From an uncultured bacterium (GTDB lineage Bacteria; Pseudomonadota; Gammaproteobacteria; Burkholderiales; Burkholderiaceae_E), in assembly GCA_903864485.1 (NCBI GenBank), contig CAIPGD010000156.1:1-5137 (forward strand): DNA of 5,137 nt. Direction: 5' to 3'. This document shows positions 1 to 5,137 of this stretch, piece after piece. Position numbers and translations under genes: made by a program. The notes below the pieces were generated by a model. That model was not told where the DNA came from. It searched no databases and saw only the letters and a program-made list of their open reading frames with translations. The stretch's first letter is position 1, and each line of letters starts with the position of its first letter.

Positions 1-711
1 GATATTCGTGAAGTCCGGTTTGAAATTGATTCACCGCACCGCGAGTTGGTCGTGACCAGCCGTTCCTCGGTTGAAGTAGGCCCGACGCCAGAACCCGAGG
101 GTGAGGACCTGCCCTGGGAAACAGTCGCGAACTTGCTCGCTTTTGACGCCCGCGCGCCCTGGCAACCGGCGGCACTTGAAGTTTGCAATTCGCCCCTTGC
201 CTTCGCGCATCCAGACCTCCGGGCATTGGTGCTGGAGGCATTCCGACCGGGTCGTCCCCTGCGGGAAGCCGCGGTTGACTGGATGGCGGTTGTACATCGT
301 GAAATTCGATTTGTTCCACAGGCCACCGACGTGACAACCAACGCGCTGGAGGCCCTCCGATTGGGACGGGGGGTTTGCCAGGATCTGGCCCATGTGATGA
401 TTGCCGGGCTGCGCTCGATCGGTCTGGCCGCGCGCTACGTGAGTGGATACCTCCTGACCCTCCCACCGCCTGGTCAACCGCGCTTGATCGGCGCCGATGC
501 CTCCCATGCATGGGTGTCTGTTTGGTGTCCGTCCGCGCACTGGTTTGAACTCGACCCAACCAATCACCGGGCACCTGGCGATGATTATGTGACCTTGGCG
601 CGCGGCCGGGATTATCGCGATATCGCACCGATCCGCGGAGTCATCCGCGGCGGCGGTTCGCATACGGTGGCGGTGAGTGTCACGGTCCAGGATCTGCCCA
701 CGGCCCCCTAG
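1..711 (+). CDS. Transglutaminase-like family protein, C-terminal part (5' end outside window)
   Basis: The reading frame is open from base 1 to the TAG at 709-711, so the true start lies upstream of the window. The visible 236 residues begin with a beta-strand-like stretch (DIREVRFEID) matching the end of the bacterial transglutaminase N-terminal region. The papain-like transglutaminase core follows. The catalytic triad is visible: Cys at 376-378 in GVCQDLAH, His at 505-507 in ADASHAWVSVW and Asp at 553-555 in FELDPTN. Between them lies ARYVSGYL, and the C-terminus carries the family-typical GRDYRDIAPIRGVIRGGG. With the triad intact, the protein should be an active member of the bacterial transglutaminase-like/cysteine protease superfamily. 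Family members act as peptidases or amidases, and their substrates are mostly unknown. Related genes often sit beside alpha-E and circularly permuted ATP-grasp genes, but that side is not visible here. The family call is firm; the substrate is unknown. Confidence 0.94.
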   Translation, partial: DIREVRFEIDSPHRELVVTSRSSVEVGPTPEPEGEDLPWETVANLLAFDARAPWQPAALEVCNSPLAFAHPDLRALVLEAFRPGRPLREAAVDWMAVVHREIRFVPQATDVTTNALEALRLGRGVCQDLAHVMIAGLRSIGLAARYVSGYLLTLPPPGQPRLIGADASHAWVSVWCPSAHWFELDPTNHRAPGDDYVTLARGRDYRDIAPIRGVIRGGGSHTVAVSVTVQDLPTAP

Positions 712-1079
712 ATTGACCGCATGGCGCGGGAGAGGTTGTTCGCGATCTCAAAGAAGCTTTGGGTCGCACCGAACAGGGGGAATTGTGTCGGCAGCAAAGC
801 CGCCACCTGCACCGCGGGTAACACGGGTACCCGCGCCGGCGCCTGCTGGACCGGGGCCTCCAGCGAGCGTTGCAGCGCGACCGCCTGTTCGGCGAAGACC
901 GCCGAGGATTGCTCGATTGTGTCCATCACGATCTGGCTTGTCTGGCTGCTCCATCGTTGGCACAGCTCCCACTGCATCCGGGCCAGGCGCTGACTGCCGT
1001 CGATCGAGGCCATCGTGGCGGCGACATTCGCGCTCCAGAGAGACTGCTGTTGTGTCAGCAGGGGATGGGTCACTGGCAT
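708..1079 (-). CDS. Phasin-like small protein
   Basis: This encodes 123 residues. The ATG at 1077-1079 is preceded by an AAGGA ribosome binding site (complement of 1087-1091) with 7 nt spacing, which supports the start. Residues 10-75 look like one long amphipathic helical segment rich in Gln, Ala and Ser (for example SQRLARMQWELCQRWSSQ, then SSAVFAEQAVALQRSLEAP). This resembles the helical core of phasin-family proteins, which coat polyhydroxyalkanoate granules. A Pro/Ala/Val-rich linker (residues 76-101) follows, then a second short helix (QSFFEIANNLSRAMRSI). There is no signal peptide or membrane span, so it should be cytoplasmic. The assignment rests on size, composition and helical pattern, not on a strict motif, so another helical granule- or surface-associated protein remains possible. 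It ends tail-to-tail with the transglutaminase gene with a 4-nt overlap, and no PHA synthase gene is visible nearby. Confidence 0.68.
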   Translation of the reverse strand: MPVTHPLLTQQQSLWSANVAATMASIDGSQRLARMQWELCQRWSSQTSQIVMDTIEQSSAVFAEQAVALQRSLEAPVQQAPARVPVLPAVQVAALLPTQFPLFGATQSFFEIANNLSRAMRSI

Positions 1080-1285
1080 GATGTCGTCCTTGGCTTGAGG
1101 GCGGACGCAACCAAACGCTACGCCCAGCCGAGAAGCTACCGCCTTCAGTGGGTGCTGGCGTGGCCGGGGCTAAAAATTCATGGTAATTGTTGGAACTTAA
1201 GGTTGGGCTTGGGCGCAACCGACACGTAACCAACCCTCAACCAACACGTAACCAACCCTCGCCACGGCAGGCCGAGCTGGATCGA
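1080..1285 (-). promoter_or_regulatory. 206-bp gap upstream of the phasin-like gene
   Basis: This non-coding interval separates the lipoprotein stop from the phasin-like start. It is long compared with the 3-4 nt gaps elsewhere in the leftward cluster, so it probably holds the phasin-like gene's promoter, the end of the upstream transcript, or both. It contains the AAGGA ribosome binding site, an AT-richer patch around 1170-1200 and a 22-bp tandem duplication at 1217-1260. A weak hairpin can form at 1201-1220 (GGTTG and CAACC arms), but on the minus strand it is not followed by a T-run, so I do not call a terminator. No convincing -35/-10 pair was found. Open frames here do not look coding. 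Confidence 0.45.
1217..1260. repeat. 22-bp tandem duplication, two copies
   Basis: Two adjacent 22-bp units, 1217-1238 and 1239-1260, differ at a single base (G at 1221, A at 1243). Each unit contains ACACGTAACC followed by AACCCTC. Read on the minus strand, the units carry GGGTTGG and TTACGTG and lie about 140-180 nt upstream of the phasin-like start codon. They could be a pair of direct-repeat regulator sites two helical turns apart, or a chance slippage duplication in a non-coding gap. The repeat itself is seen directly; a function is speculative. Confidence 0.9.
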
Positions 1286-1807
1286 TCAGCGGCTGCTGCA
1301 GCGCCCGCTTGAGGTGTCGAAGGAGACCGGCCAGGCGGATTCCTGGATGCCCGGGGTGCACCGTCCTTCGCAATCGACCTGTGCCAGGGTGACCCGGCCG
1401 CGCTCCTGCCAGACCATCAACCGGCACGATCCACCATCGCGGGTCCGCAGTTCGATCACGGGCCGGGTGCGTGTTTGTTGAAAGTCGGGGAGCTCGAAGT
1501 GGCAGGTTCCCCGGTTAGCGACCCAGAGTCGCCAGTTGAGTGCGTCCACCACGTTGTTGGTGATGCGCAAAGTGGCTTCCTCTCGGAAACCGTCTTCTTC
1601 AGTTTGTTTGCAGTAGGCGGCGAGATCGATGGGTCGGTCCGGCATTGGGCCCAGGCCAGGGGTTGGCGGAATCGACGAGGTGGAGGGTGTTGGCGAGGGT
1701 GGCGAGGTAGGCGAGGTAGGTTGTGGCGGGGGCATCGTGGAACACGCCGCGACTAAAGCCATCAGCGCCGCGATGCACAGCGCGCGTATGGTCGGCCCAA
1801 ACAGCAT
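1286..1807 (-). CDS. Putative outer-membrane lipoprotein with six conserved-looking cysteines, unknown function
   Basis: This encodes 173 residues from the ATG at 1805-1807. A longer in-frame start at 1904-1906 exists, but it would bury the signal peptide 33 residues in and overlap the upstream gene. The chosen start gives a textbook lipoprotein signal: basic Arg8, a hydrophobic core at residues 9-21 and the lipobox LVAAC with lipidated Cys22. Ser at +2 favours outer-membrane sorting. Residues 25-57 are a Pro/Ser/Thr linker with PTS-type repeats. Residues 60-173 form a compact domain with Cys66, Cys102, Cys128, Cys146, Cys150 and Cys170, enough for three disulfides in the periplasm. Central motifs include ALNWRLWVANRG, RPVIELRTRDG and CRLMVWQERGRVTLAQ. 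I do not recognise an enzyme or binding family. It starts 4 nt after the 331-residue gene's stop, with only a weak ribosome binding site, so translational coupling is likely. Confidence 0.85.
   Translation of the reverse strand: MLFGPTIRALCIAALMALVAACSTMPPPQPTSPTSPPSPTPSTSSIPPTPGLGPMPDRPIDLAAYCKQTEEDGFREEATLRITNNVVDALNWRLWVANRGTCHFELPDFQQTRTRPVIELRTRDGGSCRLMVWQERGRVTLAQVDCEGRCTPGIQESAWPVSFDTSSGRCSSR
1691..1718 (-). repeat. 9-bp tandem repeats encoding the lipoprotein Pro/Thr/Ser linker
   Basis: Three 9-bp units (GGCGAGGGT, then GGCGAGGTA twice, plus strand) occupy about 1692-1718. On the coding strand they give the TSP-TSP-PSP stretch at residues 31-39 of the lipoprotein. Because each unit is three codons, gain or loss of units would change linker length without a frameshift. 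Confidence 0.75.
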
Positions 1808-1811
1808 CCGC

Positions 1812-2807
1812 TCAGGCCGGTGCAGCTTTGGCAAGGGCGCGCAGCCCGGGTTCGAAACGCGAGCGTCCACGCTGGGCGAGGTCGCGGAATTCACCGGGGT
1901 TTTCAAGGGCTTTTTGGGTCAACGCGGCGCATGGTTGAGTCGCCAGCAATTCGCAGGCCAGAGACCAGAGTTCGCGATCGAATTCAGTTTCAATTTGATT
2001 CCGCTCAGCCTCGGACACCCGGCTACGGCGTTCGGTGAAGGCGCGCCAGGCGTCGGCGCGGCGAGCCCGCTCGCAGGCGTATTCGACCGCAATCCGGTCG
2101 AGGACAAATGCGGTCGCCTCGTCAGGGACTGCGAGACCGACGCCGGGGCGTTGGACCAGTTCGCCCCAGGCGCGTGCGAGCCGAATCAGGGACGATGGAC
2201 TACCCGCAAGAACATCGATCTCGAGCACACGCTCGGCCGCCTCAACGTCGTCATGTGTTTGTGTCAGCGCCTCGATTCCGGCCAACTGCGTGCGTCGCCA
2301 CTTCAGCCACCAGTTGACCGCGACGGCGCCGAGCAGATCCGTTCGGGCGACCGGGGGCCGTTGCAACCAGTCGATCGGCTCGCTGGGTTCGCTGACCTGC
2401 GGATCGCTGGCGTGCACTTCGTCCACCAGTGCCATCGCGAGGCGCTTGACGTAGGCGGCATCGGTCGGATCGGTATCGGTCTCGCCAACCAGGGTCTGTA
2501 ACACCGGTACGAGGACCTGGGCCTGGGCGTCACGCCGGTGGCGGCGGGTGGCGGCGTCGACCTCCGAGTCCGGCAGGGATGCGGTTTGGTCGAGCTCAAG
2601 CACGTCGGCGCGCAGGGATGCCCAACTGGGCGCCCCAAGCATTTGCGCAATCAGATCACGCGCGTGCGAGGGCGACAGGTCCGGCAGGCTAGCGCGCAAA
2701 CGCATCGCAGCGACCCTCGCGTCCGAAAGCGAAGCCGGGACGAAGCGGACCAGTTCGGGGGGCGTCTTCGCCGGCGTAGATTTGGCGGACTGCCGGTTGG
2801 CTCCCAT
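1812..2807 (-). CDS. Uncharacterised 331-residue helical protein coupled to pgi
   Basis: The ATG at 2805-2807 lies 3 nt after the pgi stop (2811-2813), and the TGA at 1812-1814 lies 4 nt before the lipoprotein start. It is therefore the middle gene of a tight three-gene unit. No good ribosome binding site precedes it, so it is probably translated by termination-reinitiation. There is no signal peptide or membrane segment, so it is predicted cytoplasmic. Residues 1-20 are polar and probably disordered. Residues 28-68 (ARVAAMRLRASLPDL, SHARDLIAQMLGAPSWASLRA) resemble the short helix-turn-helix-like 'S-x-A-x-x-L-A-x-x-x-G-x-x-x-W-x-x-L' module seen at the N-termini of various proteins, including some labelled glyoxalase-superfamily. 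The rest is Arg/Glu/Ala/Leu-rich, probably all-helical, and includes VNWWLKWRRTQLAGIEAL (165-182) and a charged helix near 245-290. I see no catalytic motif and assign no function. Confidence 0.86.
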   Translation of the reverse strand: MGANRQSAKSTPAKTPPELVRFVPASLSDARVAAMRLRASLPDLSPSHARDLIAQMLGAPSWASLRADVLELDQTASLPDSEVDAATRRHRRDAQAQVLVPVLQTLVGETDTDPTDAAYVKRLAMALVDEVHASDPQVSEPSEPIDWLQRPPVARTDLLGAVAVNWWLKWRRTQLAGIEALTQTHDDVEAAERVLEIDVLAGSPSSLIRLARAWGELVQRPGVGLAVPDEATAFVLDRIAVEYACERARRADAWRAFTERRSRVSEAERNQIETEFDRELWSLACELLATQPCAALTQKALENPGEFRDLAQRGRSRFEPGLRALAKAAPA

Positions 2808-2810
2808 TGT

Positions 2811-4415
2811 TCAGGCCATCGACTCAAGGCGGTGCATCAAGCTCGCCGTCGAACTGTCGAGATCGGCACGGCTGCGACCGGGGTCGGTCATCCGGGCCTC
2901 AACATCAAGCGCCAGCGTCTTGCCGAGTTCAACGCCCCACTGATCGAACGCATTGATCCCCCACACCGCAGCACTGGTGAAGACGCGGTGCTCATGGAGC
3001 GCAATTAGTGCACCCAGCGTCTTTGGATCAAGCCGCTCAATCAGCAGGGTGGTGCTCGGACGGTTGCCTCGAAAGGCGCGCTGCTTGGACACGGCAATCA
3101 CCTCGTCGCTCGGCGCAGGGCCTGCGTCGGCCAGGACTTCTTCGAGACTGCGACCGATCATCAGCGCGCGCGACTGGGCCAGTGCGTTGGCCAACAGGGT
3201 TCGGTGCGAGGCTGCATGAGGGTGGTCGGGGTGCGCCACCACAATGAACTCGACCGGGATGCGATCGGTCCCCTGGTGCAGCATCTGGAAGTACGAGTGT
3301 TGGCCGTTCGTGCCGGGTTCGCCCCAGAGGACGGGAGAGGTGCCAACCGCCATCGGGTGACCATCACGGTCGACCCACTTGCCATTGCTCTCCATCTCCA
3401 GTTGCTGAAGATAGGCCGGCAAACGGCGCAGACCATGGTGGTAGGGCGCGATGCTGCGCGACCCAAAACCATGGAAGTTGCGATACCAGACGTCAATCAG
3501 TCCCAGCAGCATTGGCAGGTTCTGCGCGGGTGCGGCTTCCGCGAAATGACGGTCCATGGCATGCGCGCCGTCCAGCATGGCTTGAAAACCGTCCTTGCCA
3601 ATCGCAATGGCAATCGAAAGGCCAATTGCCGACCACATCGAGTAGCGGCCCCCAACCCAGTCCCAGAATTGAAAGACGGTGCCCATGCCATGCTTTCGGG
3701 CGGCCTCAGGGTTGGCGGTCACCCCAACAAAGTGGGCCGGCAGGTCGGTCACGCCTTGGGCCCGCGCCCAGTCCATCGCGAGTTGCGCGTTGACGAGGGT
3801 TTCGCGGGTACCGAAGGTTTTGGACGAGACCAAGAACAGGGTTGAGGCGGCATTCAGTCCGGACAGCGTGGTGTCCAGATCATGCGCATCGACGTTCGCC
3901 ACAAAGTGAAAGCGGATGCTTGGCGTCACGTGCGGGTGTAGCGCTACAACCGCCATCTGCGGGCCGAGGTCCGACCCGCCAATTCCAATATTGACCACAT
4001 CGGTGATCTTGCCGTCGGCGCGGATCTGCTCGGCATAGGCCAGAAACTTCGCCGCTTCGGTCCGGGCAAGCGCAGCTGAGGCATCGTCGGTTGGAGCGCC
4101 TGCTGGGGTGCGAAGCGCTGCATGCCGCACGGTCCGGTGCTCGGTGGTGTTGATGGCGTCACCACGCAACATGGCATCGCGTCGCTCGGCGACACCGCGC
4201 TCCGCTGCGAGGGCAATCAGCGCATCGCGAATCCCGTCATCCCAAAGGTGCTTGGACAGGTCGCCAAACACCATCGGGGCCTCGACGGCCATTGCCGAAC
4301 TGCGTTGCGGATGCTCAAGAAAGGCTTGGCGCAGATCAAAATCACGACCGCGTGCATTGAAAAGGGTCTGCAGTTGATGCCAGGCGGCGGTCTGGTCGCA
4401 GGGGGGCTGACTCAT
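2811..4415 (-). CDS. pgi: Glucose-6-phosphate isomerase
   Basis: This 534-residue enzyme interconverts glucose 6-phosphate and fructose 6-phosphate in the cytoplasm (glycolysis/gluconeogenesis). Both family signatures are present: DWVGGRYSMWSAIG (252-265) and GINAFDQWGVELGK (486-499). The sugar-phosphate site is seen in NIGIGGSDLG (142-151) and SSKTFGTRET (197-206). By comparison with characterised isomerases the catalytic residues are Glu342 in MESNGK, His373 in GTNGQHSYFQ and Lys499 in GVELGK; Arg257 is also kept. Length is close to the E. coli enzyme (549), so it is complete. The ATG at 4413-4415 has an AAGGA ribosome binding site (complement of 4425-4429) at 9 nt. It is the first gene of a leftward cluster with two unknown genes, and it diverges from the SMP-30-family gene. 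I see no missing key residue or frameshift. Confidence 0.98.
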   Translation of the reverse strand: MSQPPCDQTAAWHQLQTLFNARGRDFDLRQAFLEHPQRSSAMAVEAPMVFGDLSKHLWDDGIRDALIALAAERGVAERRDAMLRGDAINTTEHRTVRHAALRTPAGAPTDDASAALARTEAAKFLAYAEQIRADGKITDVVNIGIGGSDLGPQMAVVALHPHVTPSIRFHFVANVDAHDLDTTLSGLNAASTLFLVSSKTFGTRETLVNAQLAMDWARAQGVTDLPAHFVGVTANPEAARKHGMGTVFQFWDWVGGRYSMWSAIGLSIAIAIGKDGFQAMLDGAHAMDRHFAEAAPAQNLPMLLGLIDVWYRNFHGFGSRSIAPYHHGLRRLPAYLQQLEMESNGKWVDRDGHPMAVGTSPVLWGEPGTNGQHSYFQMLHQGTDRIPVEFIVVAHPDHPHAASHRTLLANALAQSRALMIGRSLEEVLADAGPAPSDEVIAVSKQRAFRGNRPSTTLLIERLDPKTLGALIALHEHRVFTSAAVWGINAFDQWGVELGKTLALDVEARMTDPGRSRADLDSSTASLMHRLESMA

Positions 4416-4543
4416 GGCGAAGATTCCTTGGTTTGGCTGCAGAATGACGGCTGTCGAACGGCTCCATTTTCACCGATTTTTTGCTGGATTTTTGCTCGAT
4501 TATTTAATCGATCATTGGTTGTAACGATTGAACAAGGCACATC
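4416..4543. promoter_or_regulatory. Divergent control region between pgi and the SMP-30-family gene
   Basis: This 128-bp interval lies between two divergent start codons and must drive both genes. Its AT-rich core is 4466-4530. On the plus strand a TTGCTG (4481-4486) and a TTTAAT (4503-4508) are 16 bp apart and could form a sigma70-type promoter for the SMP-30 gene. On the minus strand AATAAT (complement of 4499-4504) could be a -10 for pgi, with a poor -35 (GTTACA, complement of 4520-4525, 15 bp). The two -10 candidates overlap, which would make the promoters compete. Near-tandem GATTTTTTGCTG, GATTTTTGCTC and GATTATTT units span 4475-4505. Promoter positions are inferred from weak matches. 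Confidence 0.5.
4497..4510. promoter_or_regulatory. Inverted repeat CGATTA-TT-TAATCG, possible operator
   Basis: Perfect 6-bp arms (4497-4502 and 4505-4510) flank a 2-bp centre. It overlaps the candidate -10 elements of both divergent promoters, so a repressor here could control both genes. A looser dyad AATCG/CGATT (4506-4510 and 4525-4529) continues to the right. The binding protein is not identifiable, and short AT-rich dyads also arise by chance. Confidence 0.4.
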
Positions 4544-5137
4544 ATGACCACTCCAACTGCGCTTCCCTTCGACGTTCTTTGCACCCACCGAGCAAAAATC
4601 GGTGAATCGCCGATTTGGTCAGTCTCTGAGCAGTGTTTGTACTGGGTAGATATTGAAGGGCGCTCATTGCAGCGATTTGAATGGGCCAACCAGCGCCTTT
4701 CGCAGTGGGCTTTGGGTGAGCGCGCCGGATCGATTGCATTGCGCTCGCAAGGCGGGTTGTTGGCAGCGATGGAATCGGGGATTTTTTATCTGAACCTTGG
4801 GACTGAGGGCAAGATCGACATCCAGCGGGTTCACCCGATCGGCTTTCCGCGGACCGACATGCGATTTAACGACGGACGCTGCGACCGTTCGGGGCGTTTC
4901 TGGGTCAGTAGCATGGTGCTGGATACCGGCCTTGGGATCTCAGCTGGGGGACTATTCCGTGTCGATGAACGTGGGTTGACGGGGCCGTTGTTTGAGGGAT
5001 TGATGACTGGTAACGGCCTTGCCTTCAGTCCCGATGGGCACATTCTCTATCTGGCGGAATCGAATCGCAGCGTTCAAAAAGTCTGGGCCTTCGATCTGAG
5101 TGCTTCGGGTGAGATATCCGGGCAACGGGTCTTCGCC
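4544..5137 (+). CDS. SMP-30/gluconolactonase-family protein, N-terminal part (3' end outside window)
   Basis: The ATG at 4544-4546, with AAGG (4534-4537) 6 nt upstream, opens a frame that runs without stop to the window end (198 residues). The family is a six-bladed beta-propeller of metal-dependent sugar-lactone hydrolases and related enzymes. Visible landmarks are GESPIW with the metal ligand Glu21, LYWVDIEGRSLQRF (32-45), MRFNDGRCDRSGRFWVSSM (106-124) with substrate-contact Arg107 and Asn109, and TGNGLAFSPDG (155-165) with metal ligand Asn157. YLAESNRSVQKVWAFDL follows at 169-185. The third metal ligand, Asp204 in human SMP-30 (IDS), aligns with Glu172 here (AES). A substrate such as gluconolactone or another aldonolactone is likely from the family but cannot be fixed. 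Its divergence from pgi fits a role in sugar metabolism. Roughly the last third of the propeller is missing from the window. There is no signal peptide, so it should be cytoplasmic. Confidence 0.94.
   Translation, partial: MTTPTALPFDVLCTHRAKIGESPIWSVSEQCLYWVDIEGRSLQRFEWANQRLSQWALGERAGSIALRSQGGLLAAMESGIFYLNLGTEGKIDIQRVHPIGFPRTDMRFNDGRCDRSGRFWVSSMVLDTGLGISAGGLFRVDERGLTGPLFEGLMTGNGLAFSPDGHILYLAESNRSVQKVWAFDLSASGEISGQRVFA
4596..4616. other. Near-perfect 21-bp palindrome inside the SMP-30-family gene start
   Basis: AAATCGG (4596-4602) and CCGATTT (4610-4616) are perfect 7-bp arms. The centre also pairs except for one T/G position, so 9 of 10 pairs match around base 4606. It covers codons 18-25, which encode the conserved GESPIW motif, so protein constraint may explain part of it. 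It could act as an internal operator or an mRNA hairpin near the start codon; this is untested. Confidence 0.4.

Noticed and set aside
633..650. CCGCGG-6 nt-CCGCGG hairpin as a terminator for the phasin-like gene
   Set aside because: It is not followed by a T-run on the minus strand, and it encodes the conserved IRGVIRGG segment of the transglutaminase protein.
31..663. Long minus-strand open frame opposite the transglutaminase gene
   Set aside because: The plus-strand frame encodes an intact catalytic triad and family motifs; the antisense frame has low-complexity Arg/Gly-rich composition and is a GC-rich shadow.
1201..1220. GGTTG/CAACC hairpin as an intrinsic terminator after the lipoprotein gene
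   Set aside because: The stem is short and interrupted, and no U-tract follows in the direction of transcription.
748..1233. 161-codon minus-strand frame overlapping the phasin-like gene
   Set aside because: Composition is Pro/Arg/Gly-rich and unlike a folded protein. The alternative frame has a helical pattern and a well-placed AAGGA site at its start.
1805..1906. Longer N-terminus for the lipoprotein from the ATG at 1904-1906
   Set aside because: It would place the signal peptide internally and overlap the 331-residue gene by about 95 nt; the ATG at 1805-1807 puts the signal at the N-terminus.
1629..2501. 290-codon plus-strand frame across the lipoprotein and 331-residue genes
   Set aside because: It crosses two minus-strand genes with clear coupled starts and stops, and has no recognisable domain. 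It is typical of antisense shadows in GC-rich DNA.
3204..3845. 213-codon plus-strand frame opposite pgi
   Set aside because: It is entirely antisense to the conserved catalytic part of glucose-6-phosphate isomerase and has no ribosome binding site or domain.

Overview
The window reads as a chromosomal housekeeping segment from a GC-rich proteobacterium, most likely a gammaproteobacterium. The basis is a full-length proteobacterial-type glucose-6-phosphate isomerase, AAGGA-like ribosome binding sites, a classical lipobox lipoprotein and a phasin-like protein. Genus-level placement is not possible from sequence alone. I see no mobile element, RNA gene, CRISPR array or sign of recent transfer, and the coding density is high.

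Layout from left to right. (1) Positions 1-711, plus strand: the C-terminal part of a transglutaminase-like cysteine protease family protein with an intact Cys/His/Asp triad, cut by the left edge. (2) Positions 708-1079, minus strand: a small phasin-like protein. It converges on the transglutaminase gene so tightly that both TAG stops lie in one shared CTAG palindrome. (3) Positions 1080-1285: a 206-bp non-coding gap upstream of the phasin-like gene, with a 22-bp tandem duplication (1217-1260). (4) Positions 1286-1807, minus strand: an uncharacterised cysteine-containing outer-membrane lipoprotein. (5) Positions 1812-2807, minus strand: an uncharacterised 331-residue helical cytoplasmic protein. 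(6) Positions 2811-4415, minus strand: pgi, complete. (7) Positions 4416-4543: a 128-bp AT-rich divergent control region. (8) Positions 4544-5137, plus strand: the first 198 codons of an SMP-30/gluconolactonase-family protein, running off the right edge.

pgi, the 331-residue protein and the lipoprotein are separated by 3 and 4 nt, so they very likely form one operon transcribed leftward. The phasin-like gene is on the same strand but separated by 206 nt, so it may have its own promoter. Divergent pairing of pgi with a sugar-lactone hydrolase gene suggests shared control of hexose metabolism. No obviously new multi-gene system is visible. The items most worth a second look are the two unknown genes coupled to pgi, the repeated and inverted motifs around the SMP-30 start, and a Glu in place of the usual Asp metal ligand in the SMP-30 protein.
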